Assembly (NCBI RefSeq): GCF_023499215.1
Contig: NZ_JAKHSK010000006.1
Span: forward strand, 62,001-126,000
Length of the DNA stretch: 64,000 nucleotides
From: Zunongwangia pacifica
GTDB lineage: Bacteria > Bacteroidota > Bacteroidia > Flavobacteriales > Flavobacteriaceae
Direction of reading: 5' to 3'
A model generated the notes under the pieces. It did no database searches, was not told the DNA's origin, and saw nothing but the letters and a program-made list of their open reading frames with translations. A program made the position numbers and the translations under genes. Shown piece by piece: positions 42,882 to 51,166 of this stretch; positions within the stretch are counted from its first letter, which is position 1; each line of letters begins with the position of its first letter.

Positions 42882-44369
42882 ATGGAAAACCACACTACCC
42901 ACTCTAAAGAAAACGTCGACAAAAAAGAATTGAGTATTTGGGCTGCATTAATCCCTGTTTTTGCGCTCATCATCATGCTTGGTTTTAATGTTTTGGTAGT
43001 TTATGGAGATGAGGCCTTAAGTGGTTCTAATCAGTTTATTTTACTTTTAGGAGGTGCTGTAGCGGCAATCGTAGGGTACTTTAATAAGGTGAAGTTCGAC
43101 ACTATGATCGATGAAGTCGCTAAAAACATCCAAAGTACAGCGGGAGCGATTTTAATCTTATTAATGGTTGGAGCTTTAGCAGGTACGTGGCTAATTAGCG
43201 GAATTATCCCTACCATGATCTATTATGGTTTGCAAATTCTAAATCCTACAATTTTCCTGGCAGCAACAGTAGTAATTTGTTCTGTTATATCGGTAGCAAC
43301 AGGAAGTAGTTGGACAACTTCTGCAACCGTAGGTATCGCTCTGGTTGGTATTGCCGACGCTTTGGGCATCCCGTTAGGAATGACGGCGGGAGCTATTCTC
43401 TCTGGCGCTTATTTTGGTGATAAAATGTCTCCATTAAGTGACACCACCAATCTTGCACCAGCAATGGCGGGAACAGATTTGTTCACCCATATTCGATACA
43501 TGGCCATTACGACGGTACCAACGATTGTAATCACAATATTAATATTTGTAATTATAGGTTTTAATTTAGACACCAATGGTTCTACAGATACCACGGCTAT
43601 TTTAAATGCTATTGAATCGTCTTTTCATATTTCGCCCTGGCTATTTGTTGTACCGGCCTTAGTCATCTTTTTAATTGTTAGAAAGACTTCGCCACTTATA
43701 GCCTTACTTATAGGTACTTTACTTGGTGCCGTTGCTGCACTTATTTTTCAGCCAGACATTGTTCTTGAAATTAGCGGAAGCGATGAACTAACTTTTGTTA
43801 GTGCTTACCGCGGAATTATGGATGCCATTACCGTAGATACCGCAATAGAAACACAATCCAAAGCTTTAAATGATCTTTTTGCTTCTAGTGGAATGGCCGG
43901 CATGCTAGGAACTATCTGGTTAATTTTATGTGCCATGGTTTTTGGCGGAATTATGGATGCCATTGGTGCGCTAGCCAGAATTAGTAAAGCCTTACTGAAT
44001 CTCTTTGATAGTGTATTTGGCCTTTTTGCAAGTACCGTTGTTAGTTGCCTGGCACTTAATATTACAGCATCAGACCAGTACCTGGCCATCGTAGTACCTG
44101 GAAAAATGTTTGCCAAAGCGTATAGAGATAAAGGTCTAGCCCCAGAAAATCTTAGTAGAACCTTAGAAGACTCAGGGACGGTAACTTCAGTTTTAATTCC
44201 ATGGAATACTTGTGGTGCATATCATAGCGGCGTACTTGGGGTGCCGGTAATTTCCTATATGGGATATTGTTTTTTTAATTATTTGAGTCCGTTTATGACC
44301 TTATTATTCGCAGCATTCCGCATAAAAATTAAAGAGCTAAGCACTTCAGCAAACGCACATACCGCGTAG
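42882..44369 (+). CDS. nhaC: NhaC-family sodium/proton antiporter
   Basis: Inner-membrane antiporter of 495 aa with about 12 hydrophobic segments. Conserved NhaC/Arg-Orn-antiporter-fold segments are GTWLISGIIPTMIYYG near 106, ATGSSWTTSATVG near 145, FGDKMSPLSDTTNLAP near 180, and the C-terminal DSGTVTSVLIPWNTCGAY near 430. It would expel sodium and keep pH balance, in keeping with a marine host. It has no operon partner. Confidence 0.92.
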   Translation: MENHTTHSKENVDKKELSIWAALIPVFALIIMLGFNVLVVYGDEALSGSNQFILLLGGAVAAIVGYFNKVKFDTMIDEVAKNIQSTAGAILILLMVGALAGTWLISGIIPTMIYYGLQILNPTIFLAATVVICSVISVATGSSWTTSATVGIALVGIADALGIPLGMTAGAILSGAYFGDKMSPLSDTTNLAPAMAGTDLFTHIRYMAITTVPTIVITILIFVIIGFNLDTNGSTDTTAILNAIESSFHISPWLFVVPALVIFLIVRKTSPLIALLIGTLLGAVAALIFQPDIVLEISGSDELTFVSAYRGIMDAITVDTAIETQSKALNDLFASSGMAGMLGTIWLILCAMVFGGIMDAIGALARISKALLNLFDSVFGLFASTVVSCLALNITASDQYLAIVVPGKMFAKAYRDKGLAPENLSRTLEDSGTVTSVLIPWNTCGAYHSGVLGVPVISYMGYCFFNYLSPFMTLLFAAFRIKIKELSTSANAHTA

Positions 44370-44482
44370 CTTTCCGAAGAAAATAGAATACCCCTATAAG
44401 AATATTCTTTCGTAATAATCAAATTCTATCACAGTATAAAAATTAAGAATTTGAATTGCATGGATGCATCAGTCTCTTGGGT

Positions 44483-44490
44483 TATATTTG
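44483..44490 (+). promoter_or_regulatory. Putative -7 element of the peroxiredoxin gene
   Basis: TATATTTG matches the consensus exactly, 44 bases before the ATG. A TTG at 44456-44458 lies 24 bases upstream, at the long end of the accepted spacing. Confidence 0.5.
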
Positions 44491-44534
44491 CACTGCAATT
44501 AAGAAAAGAAAGTAAAACCCAAAAACAACAAGAT

Positions 44535-45173
44535 ATGTCTATTGTAGGTAAAAAATTTCCAAACCTAAGCGTTAACGCTATGAACGATTTAGGAGATACA
44601 TTTAAGTTAAATGTATTAGAGGAGGCTCAAAAAAATAATAAAAAAGTATTGTTATTCTGGTATCCAAAAGATTTCACATTTGTTTGCCCAACAGAATTAC
44701 ATGCTTTTCAGGCTGCTTTAGAAGAGTTTGAAAAAAGAAATGTAATGGTAATTGGGGCTTCTTGTGATACTCCTGAAGTTCACTTTGCATGGCTAAACAC
44801 TCCTAAAGATGATGGCGGAATTGAAGGTGTTACTTATCCAATATTAGCAGATTCTAACCGTAACTTAAGTTCACGTTTAGGAATTCTTGATATCACAGGA
44901 GAAACTTACGATGAAGAGACTGGTGATATTACTTTAGAAGGTGATAATGTAACCTATAGAGCTACTTATCTTATCGACGAAGAAGGAACCGTATTCCATG
45001 AAGGTGTTAACCACATGCCACTTGGACGTAACGTACAAGAATTCTTAAGATTAATCGATGCTTATACTCACGTACAAAAGAATGGTGAGGTTTGCCCGGC
45101 AAACTGGGAAGAAGGTAAGGATGCAATGAAAGCCGATAGAAAGGGTGTTGCAGATTACCTTAGCTTAAACTAA
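44535..45173 (+). CDS. 2-Cys peroxiredoxin (AhpC/TSA family)
   Basis: Cytoplasmic peroxidase of 212 aa that reduces hydrogen and organic peroxides. The peroxidatic Cys51 lies in DFTFVCPTE and the resolving Cys187 in EVCPANW. The ATG at 44535 gives the standard start MSIVGKKFP; a longer frame from TTG 44451 begins upstream of the -7 element and is rejected. It heads a redox cluster with a thioredoxin, a small conserved protein and Tpx. Confidence 0.93.
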   Translation: MSIVGKKFPNLSVNAMNDLGDTFKLNVLEEAQKNNKKVLLFWYPKDFTFVCPTELHAFQAALEEFEKRNVMVIGASCDTPEVHFAWLNTPKDDGGIEGVTYPILADSNRNLSSRLGILDITGETYDEETGDITLEGDNVTYRATYLIDEEGTVFHEGVNHMPLGRNVQEFLRLIDAYTHVQKNGEVCPANWEEGKDAMKADRKGVADYLSLN

Positions 45174-45235
45174 AAAGTTTTAAGTAGCATTCTCATTTTG
45201 TGAGATAAGCTAAAGAAAGACTTAAAAAATATTTT

Positions 45236-45260
45236 CATCTCGGGATGTTATCCCGAGATG
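45236..45260. terminator. Hairpin between peroxiredoxin and thioredoxin genes
   Basis: Perfect 11-bp arms CATCTCGGGAT (45236-45246) and ATCCCGAGATG (45250-45260) with a three-base loop. No T-run follows on the plus strand, so it may be a partial attenuator or an mRNA-stability hairpin rather than a full terminator. Confidence 0.45.
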
Positions 45261-45290
45261 TTACTATCCTAATTTGGGAAAAAAATTGCT

Positions 45291-45605
45291 ATGATGAAGA
45301 CATTAGATCAAGATAATTTAAGTGAAATTGTATCCAATAATGAAACTGTAGTGGTACAGTACATGGCTGGATGGTGTGGTAATTGCCGACTTATGAAACC
45401 GAAATTTAAAAAATTATCGGGAGAAAATGAGAACGCAACATTTATTTTAGTGGATGCTGAAAAGTATCCGGAAAGTAGAAAACTGGCAAATGTAAATAAC
45501 CTGCCGACTTTTGCCACATTTAAAAATGGAGAATTTGTAAATCAGGTTCAAACGAATAAGTTTGACGTTCTAAAAGACTTAGTAAATGAAGTTACCAGTA
45601 ATTAA
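45291..45605 (+). CDS. Thioredoxin-family protein
   Basis: Cytoplasmic thioredoxin-fold protein of 104 aa with the active site WCGNC (Cys29, Cys32) instead of the classical WCGPC. The cis-proline segment NLPTFATFKNG follows near 66. It follows the 2-Cys peroxiredoxin and overlaps the next gene by 20 bases, so it is a likely reductant for the neighbouring peroxidases. Confidence 0.9.
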   Translation: MMKTLDQDNLSEIVSNNETVVVQYMAGWCGNCRLMKPKFKKLSGENENATFILVDAEKYPESRKLANVNNLPTFATFKNGEFVNQVQTNKFDVLKDLVNEVTSN

Positions 45606-45837
45606 ACACTTGCAACGTAATAATGAAGCAGATAAGCTTCAGGCAACTGTAGAGGTTCTGGAAAGCTTTACCGAACACCGATCGGTTTCTGACGAAGAAA
45701 TGGATGTTATTGGTGAATTAATCACTAATATTTGTGGTGCTATAGAAGTTCATAAAATGGTAAGCGAAGAAGGAATGAAAGATACAGATGCTGCCAATGC
45801 TTTTGTGAAAAAAGTTTTAGGATCTATAGATCAGTAA
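45586..45837 (+). CDS. Small conserved protein (DUF6952-like)
   Basis: A 83-aa mostly helical, acidic protein (MKLPVIKHL at the start; MDVIGELITNICGAIEVHKM in the middle) without signal peptide or membrane segment. It has one cysteine in the central helix. It resembles, from memory, the flavobacterial DUF6952 family always found behind a thioredoxin. The ATG lies inside the thioredoxin gene (20-base overlap in another frame), which indicates tight co-translation. The function is unknown; a thioredoxin partner role is inferred. Confidence 0.8.
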   Translation: MKLPVIKHLQRNNEADKLQATVEVLESFTEHRSVSDEEMDVIGELITNICGAIEVHKMVSEEGMKDTDAANAFVKKVLGSIDQ

Positions 45838-45905
45838 ACTCTCTAAGGGCAAGCCTAGGAGAATTTAATATCGATTATTGAGTAAAACGTAACGATAAAA
45901 ACACC

Positions 45906-45944
45906 AAAATCGGGTTAATTGTTAATTCAGTTCACCCGATTTTT
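45906..45944 (+). terminator. Terminator after the thioredoxin cluster
   Basis: AAAATCGGGT (45906-45915) pairs with ACCCGATTTT (45934-45943) around an 18-base loop, followed by T residues. Confidence 0.75.
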
Positions 45945-46023
45945 GTTTTATGATAATTTTAGTATCACTCCATTACAAATAGTCTAAATTTAGCTGAACT
46001 AAACCTTAACCAAATTTATTGCT

Positions 46024-46524
46024 ATGTCTGAAATATCGTTTAAAGGCGAAAGAGTGATTACTTATGGCGATCTGCCGGCGATTGGTGAAAAAGCACCACA
46101 TTTTGACCTTATAAAAACCGACCTGTCCAAAGCCAAATTAGAGGATTTTAAAGGGAAACGAGTTATCCTTAACATTTTTCCCAGTATTGATACCGGAGTT
46201 TGTGCAACTTCTGTACGAAATTTTAATGAAAGAGCAACCGATTTAGACAATACGGTAGTGCTTTGTATTTCTAGAGATTTACCTTTTGCACAAAAAAGGT
46301 TTGTAAATGACGAAGGTTTAAAAAATGTTATTAACTTGTCTGACTTTAAAGAACGTGAGTTCGGGAAAGACTACGGGGTAGAAATGATCACCGGTCCTCT
46401 AGAAGGGTTACTTTCCCGCGCAGTTATCGTTCTGGATGAAAATTTAAATGTAATCCATACCCAGCAAGTGCCAGATATCGTTGAAGAACCAAATTATCTT
46501 GCTGCGTTAAAAACGCTTTTATAA
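46024..46524 (+). CDS. tpx: Thiol peroxidase Tpx, lacking the canonical resolving cysteine
   Basis: Peroxiredoxin of the Tpx subfamily, 166 aa. The peroxidatic site FPSIDTGVCATSVRNFN gives Cys60. The conserved VVLCISRDLPFAQKRF follows with Cys81. The position equivalent to Escherichia coli resolving Cys95 (after RF) is Val94, so the usual intramolecular Cys61-Cys95-type disulfide cannot form. Reduction may use Cys81 or an external thiol, such as the nearby thioredoxin. dgkA starts 1 base after its stop. Confidence 0.92.
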   Translation: MSEISFKGERVITYGDLPAIGEKAPHFDLIKTDLSKAKLEDFKGKRVILNIFPSIDTGVCATSVRNFNERATDLDNTVVLCISRDLPFAQKRFVNDEGLKNVINLSDFKEREFGKDYGVEMITGPLEGLLSRAVIVLDENLNVIHTQQVPDIVEEPNYLAALKTLL

Positions 46525-46525
46525 A

Positions 46526-46894
46526 ATGAAAGATAGTTTCCTTGGGAAACGTATTCGTGGTGGTGGTTATGCTTTAAAAGGTGCATTGCTACTCATAAGA
46601 AATGAGCCCAGCATACAGGTACAATTTGCTATTGCTATAGTTGTAACTGTTGCCGGGTTTTATTTTGATATTACCAAGACCGAATGGATGTTTCAGTGTA
46701 TCGCTGTTGGAATGGTAATGAGCGCTGAAGGACTAAATACAGCCATAGAAGCTATTGCCGATTTTGTGCATCCTGATTTTCATCAAAAAATAGGGCATAT
46801 TAAAGATGTTGCCGCCGGCGCCGTATGTATTGCAGCTTTTGTAGCCATTATTATTGGCTGTATAATTTATATCCCATACTTGCAGGCTTTATAA
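46526..46894 (+). CDS. dgkA: Diacylglycerol kinase family protein
   Basis: Small integral membrane kinase of 122 aa with three hydrophobic segments (about 33-50, 56-75, 96-118). The DgkA signature SAEGLNTAIEAIADF (near 68) and RNEPSIQVQFA near 25 are present. It would phosphorylate diacylglycerol or undecaprenol for lipid recycling. It is separated from tpx by one base and is thus in its operon, although a functional link is not obvious. Confidence 0.9.
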   Translation: MKDSFLGKRIRGGGYALKGALLLIRNEPSIQVQFAIAIVVTVAGFYFDITKTEWMFQCIAVGMVMSAEGLNTAIEAIADFVHPDFHQKIGHIKDVAAGAVCIAAFVAIIIGCIIYIPYLQAL

Positions 46895-46977
46895 GGTATG
46901 CAAGTTAAATTTATTGTAAAGTAATTTATACTTTTACCTAGCCTTGAAGAACTTTTTAAATTTAGGAAAAATTTTCT

Positions 46978-47973
46978 ATGAAAAAGTTTCCTTTCTTATT
47001 GCTCTTTATACTTTCCGTTAGCGTAAAAGTTCAGGCTCAGGATATAAAAGAACTTGGACTGATGCTCGAAAATTACGAGTATCCCTATCTTGTTTCTTTT
47101 TATCATTTTAATGCGCAAAAACATGCGTATAAAATGGCGTATATGTATATCCAACCAGGGCAAAATAACGGAAAAACCGTAACCTTGCTTCATGGTAAAA
47201 ATTTTAATGGCGCGTATTGGGAAACAACCATCGATGCTTTAGTCAAGGAAGGCTTTAATGTTTTAGTACCCGATCAATTAAGCTTCGGGAAATCCAGCAA
47301 ACCACAAGATTTTCAATATACATTTCAGCAATTAGCCAAAAATACCAAAGGATTGATCGATTCTTTAGGGATCAAAGAAACTACCATATTGGGGCATTCT
47401 ATGGGTGGAATGTTAGCCACTCGTTTCGCTTTAATGTATCCTGAAATTACTAAAAATCTGGTGCTGGTTAATCCCATTGGTTTAGAAGACTGGAAACTTA
47501 AAGTGCCTTACCAAAGCGTTAACGACTGGTATAAAAATGAAATTGGAAAAACCTACGAAGACATTAAAAACTACCAAAAAGAAAGTTATTATGACAGGCA
47601 ATGGAACAAGGATTATGCAAAATGGGCCAAACTTTTAGCGGGATGGACACTTAACAAGGATTATGATCGTATCGCCTGGAATGCCGCCTTAACATACGAC
47701 ATGATTTTCACGCAACCGGTCGTATATGAGTTTAGCGAAATTACTGTTCCTACCCTACTAATAATAGGAACAAGAGACCGTACTGCTTTGGGCAAAAATT
47801 TGGTCTCTAAACAAGTAAAATCGACGATGGGATTATATGAAAAACTAGGCAAAACAACCCAACAAAAAATCCCTAATGCCCAGCTAGTTGAAATTCCAAA
47901 CACGGGTCATTTACCGCATATAGAAGCCTTCGATAAATTTATTCATCCACTTCTAAACTATCTTAAAAAATAA
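46978..47973 (+). CDS. Secreted alpha/beta hydrolase
   Basis: Exported hydrolase of 331 aa with a signal peptide (1-20, cut after QA). The oxyanion segment LLHGKNFNGAYW is near 71, the nucleophile elbow GHSMGG gives Ser141, and likely Asp and His of the triad lie in IGTRDRTALG and NTGHLPHIE. It belongs to the broad haloalkane dehalogenase/epoxide hydrolase-like group; the substrate is unknown. Confidence 0.85.
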   Translation: MKKFPFLLLFILSVSVKVQAQDIKELGLMLENYEYPYLVSFYHFNAQKHAYKMAYMYIQPGQNNGKTVTLLHGKNFNGAYWETTIDALVKEGFNVLVPDQLSFGKSSKPQDFQYTFQQLAKNTKGLIDSLGIKETTILGHSMGGMLATRFALMYPEITKNLVLVNPIGLEDWKLKVPYQSVNDWYKNEIGKTYEDIKNYQKESYYDRQWNKDYAKWAKLLAGWTLNKDYDRIAWNAALTYDMIFTQPVVYEFSEITVPTLLIIGTRDRTALGKNLVSKQVKSTMGLYEKLGKTTQQKIPNAQLVEIPNTGHLPHIEAFDKFIHPLLNYLKK

Positions 47974-48087
47974 AGCATCTTGATCGGCGTTTTTTTATAA
48001 AACAGACCTCTTTTAAAATTGAATTTTATTTTCTTTATTTTAGAAGGGGCTAATTTGTATTTTTGCCAAAATTCCGAAAAACCACGC

Positions 48088-50499
48088 ATGGCCAAAAAGA
48101 AAACCAGAACTAAGAAAACCACTAAAAATTCAAAGAAATTTTCGTTAAGGCTTAACCGGCACCAAAAAGTGGTACTGGGTAGTTTTCTTATGCTTTTTGG
48201 GTTAGCCCTTATCGTGGCTTTTGTGTCCTTTTTATTTAACTGGCAGGCCGATCAAAGTACCTTACAGGAATTTAGCGACCGTAGTGTAGAAGCCAAAAAC
48301 TGGTTAAGTAAATTTGGTGCTTTAATTAGTGATTTCTTTATTTACCAAGGGTTTGGCATCGCATCTTTTTCTATTGCGGTGTTAATCACCATATCTGGAA
48401 TTTACTTATTTTTTGGAATGGCTTCCAGGAAACTGGCTTCATTTTGGTTTTGGGGAACTTTAGTCATGATCTGGCTATCGATCGTACTCGGTTTTTTCAC
48501 CAAGCATGCTATTTTGGGTGGTACCATAGGTTTCGAGATGAACGATTTTCTTCAGGATTACTTAGGTTTTTTTGGCACTGTCCTTCTCCTTTTTTTTCTT
48601 TTTATTGCGTACACGGCTTTACGCTTAAAGCTTACGCCAGAAATGGTAGGTAGTTTTGTAAAAACTAAAAAAGACGACATTAATGCCGAATTTAAAGCAG
48701 CGAAAGAAGCTTCTGTACAAAAAATGACCGCTAATGTCACCGATGAAGAGCAAGATTGGAAGAAGCAAATTATAAGCACGGAAGAAAAACCTGTGGTAGA
48801 CGATACTGCTCCTGAAATTGATTTTGAAAATAACCTTTCTGAAGTTAATAGTTCTTCAGAAAAAACACATATCAATTATACTTCCGAAGAAAAAGAAAAG
48901 GAAACCGAAGAGCTTGCAATGGAGGTAGAAACTGCGCCCGAAGAAGAAGTAGTGGATGAAGATAATCGCAGTAAAAAATTAGTGAGCGATTTTGGCGAAT
49001 TTGACCCAACATTAGAGCTTGGAAATTACAAATACCCTACGCTGGAATTATTACAGGATTATGGCGGTGGCATTACCATTAATCAAAAAGAGCTTGAGGA
49101 AAATAAGAACAGGATTGTAGATACGCTTAAAAACTACAAGATCGAGATTGCACAAATTAAAGCTACCGTTGGACCAACGGTAACCCTATATGAAATCGTT
49201 CCTGAAGCCGGAATCAGGATTTCAAAAATTAAGAATCTTGAAGATGATATCGCCCTTTCCTTAGCGGCATTAGGAATAAGGATTATCGCGCCCATCCCGG
49301 GAAAAGGAACCATAGGTATTGAAGTTCCTAATAAAAACGCCACCATCGTTTCTATGCGATCGGTGATTGCTTCGCCTAAATTTCAAAATGCCGAAATGGA
49401 ACTGCCAATGGCATTGGGTAAAACCATTAGCAATGAAACTTTTGTTGTAGATCTTGCCAAAATGCCACACATGCTTATGGCAGGTGCGACAGGACAGGGT
49501 AAATCTGTCGGGCTTAACGCGATCCTTACTTCCCTACTCTATTGTAAACATCCTGCGGAAGTAAAATTTGTACTGGTTGATCCTAAAAAGGTAGAATTAA
49601 CGCTTTTCAACAAAATCGAGCGTCATTATTTAGCAAAATTACCCGATACCGAAGATGCAATAATTACCGATAACACCAAGGTTATCAATACGCTAAACTC
49701 TCTTTGTATCGAAATGGACGATCGTTACGAACTACTTAAAGATGCCATGGTTCGTAATATCAAGGAATATAACGTGAAATTTAAAAACCGAAAGTTAAAT
49801 CCTGAAAACGGACATAAGTTTTTACCTTATATCGTACTGGTAGTCGATGAGTTTGCCGATTTAATTATGACTGCAGGTAAGGAGGTTGAAACACCTATAG
49901 CACGTTTAGCACAGCTTGCACGGGCGGTAGGAATTCACTTAATTATCGCAACGCAAAGACCATCGGTAAACGTCATTACAGGGATTATAAAAGCAAACTT
50001 CCCGGCACGTATTGCTTTTAGGGTAACCTCTAAAATCGATTCTAGAACGATCCTGGATGGCCCGGGAGCCGATCAGTTAATTGGTCGTGGGGATATGCTT
50101 TTCACTCAGGGAAGTTCGATGAAGCGTTTACAGTGTGCTTTTGTAGATACCCCTGAAGTTGATAAGATCACCGAGTTTATTGGATCGCAAAAAGCCTATC
50201 CAGATGCCCACATGCTGCCAGCTTATGAAAGTGAGGAAAGTGGCACAGGACTTGATATAAATGTGAACGACAGAGATGGGCTATTTAGAGAAGCCGCTGA
50301 AATTATTGTTACCGCCCAACAAGGATCGGCATCATTATTACAGCGAAAACTTAAAGTAGGATACAACAGGGCCGGTAGAATTATAGATCAATTGGAAGCC
50401 GCCGGTATTGTAGGACCTTTTGAGGGAAGTAAAGCAAGACAAGTTTTATTTACAGATCTGGCAGCTTTAGAGCAATTACTTAATGAAGAACCTAAATAA
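48088..50499 (+). CDS. ftsK: FtsK/SpoIIIE DNA translocase
   Basis: Septal DNA pump of 803 aa that coordinates chromosome segregation with division. The ATG at 48088 (MAKKKTRTKK) is preferred over an in-frame upstream start because a -7-like TATTTTTG lies at 48058-48065. Four membrane segments span about 25-180, then an acidic linker (about 215-300), then the motor with Walker A AGATGQGKSVGLN, Walker B VLVVDEFADL, and a C-terminal winged-helix gamma domain (GSASLLQRKLKVGYNRAGRIID) that reads KOPS sites. lolA follows after 15 bases. Confidence 0.95.
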   Translation: MAKKKTRTKKTTKNSKKFSLRLNRHQKVVLGSFLMLFGLALIVAFVSFLFNWQADQSTLQEFSDRSVEAKNWLSKFGALISDFFIYQGFGIASFSIAVLITISGIYLFFGMASRKLASFWFWGTLVMIWLSIVLGFFTKHAILGGTIGFEMNDFLQDYLGFFGTVLLLFFLFIAYTALRLKLTPEMVGSFVKTKKDDINAEFKAAKEASVQKMTANVTDEEQDWKKQIISTEEKPVVDDTAPEIDFENNLSEVNSSSEKTHINYTSEEKEKETEELAMEVETAPEEEVVDEDNRSKKLVSDFGEFDPTLELGNYKYPTLELLQDYGGGITINQKELEENKNRIVDTLKNYKIEIAQIKATVGPTVTLYEIVPEAGIRISKIKNLEDDIALSLAALGIRIIAPIPGKGTIGIEVPNKNATIVSMRSVIASPKFQNAEMELPMALGKTISNETFVVDLAKMPHMLMAGATGQGKSVGLNAILTSLLYCKHPAEVKFVLVDPKKVELTLFNKIERHYLAKLPDTEDAIITDNTKVINTLNSLCIEMDDRYELLKDAMVRNIKEYNVKFKNRKLNPENGHKFLPYIVLVVDEFADLIMTAGKEVETPIARLAQLARAVGIHLIIATQRPSVNVITGIIKANFPARIAFRVTSKIDSRTILDGPGADQLIGRGDMLFTQGSSMKRLQCAFVDTPEVDKITEFIGSQKAYPDAHMLPAYESEESGTGLDINVNDRDGLFREAAEIIVTAQQGSASLLQRKLKVGYNRAGRIIDQLEAAGIVGPFEGSKARQVLFTDLAALEQLLNEEPK

Positions 50500-50514
50500 A
50501 GAAATAAAAGTAAA

Positions 50515-51156
50515 ATGAAAAAAATAGTATTTCTAATACTTGCATGTTTTAGCCTTGGAATACAGGCTCAGAATTCTCAAAAAGCTGAGCAACTTTTAAA
50601 TGAAGTTTCAAAAAAGGTAAGCAGTTATGACAATATGGTGATCGATTTTAAATATGCTTTGGAGAATACTTCAGAAAATATTCATCAGGAAACTCGTGGC
50701 GATGCGAGCATAAAAGGTGATAAATATGTGTTGAATTTTATGGGCACCACGCAACTTTTTGATGGTAAAAAAGTATACACCATAATACCAGAAGACGAAG
50801 AGATTAACATCTCTAATTATGTTGCTGAAGACGAGAATAACATCACACCATCTAAAATGTTTACCTTTTATCAGGACGGATATAATTTTGACTGGGATAT
50901 TACACAAAATGTTAACGGAAGAACCATCCAGTATGTAAAATTAACTCCAAAAGATAGCGATGCTGAGGTAAAAAATATTTTATTGGGAATCGATAAAGAG
51001 ACCAAAAATATTTATAATCTTATCCAGACTCAGCCAAACGGGACTAAGATTACGATTACGGTAAAAAGTTTTAAAACCAATCAGTCTCTTGCTCAAAATC
51101 TATTCACTTTTGATGAGAGCAGATATAGCAATTATTATATTAATCGATTAGATTAA
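50515..51156 (+). CDS. lolA: LolA-like outer-membrane lipoprotein carrier
   Basis: Periplasmic protein of 213 aa with a signal peptide (1-18, ending IQAQ). The half-barrel LolA/LppX fold is suggested by alternating strands (MVIDFKYALENTSENI, GDASIKGDKYVLNFMG, FDGKKVYTIIPEDEEI). It would carry lipoproteins across the periplasm. The position between ftsK and an LptF/G-type permease is a conserved arrangement in Flavobacteriia. Confidence 0.88.
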   Translation: MKKIVFLILACFSLGIQAQNSQKAEQLLNEVSKKVSSYDNMVIDFKYALENTSENIHQETRGDASIKGDKYVLNFMGTTQLFDGKKVYTIIPEDEEINISNYVAEDENNITPSKMFTFYQDGYNFDWDITQNVNGRTIQYVKLTPKDSDAEVKNILLGIDKETKNIYNLIQTQPNGTKITITVKSFKTNQSLAQNLFTFDESRYSNYYINRLD

Positions 51157-51166
51157 TCTTACATCC

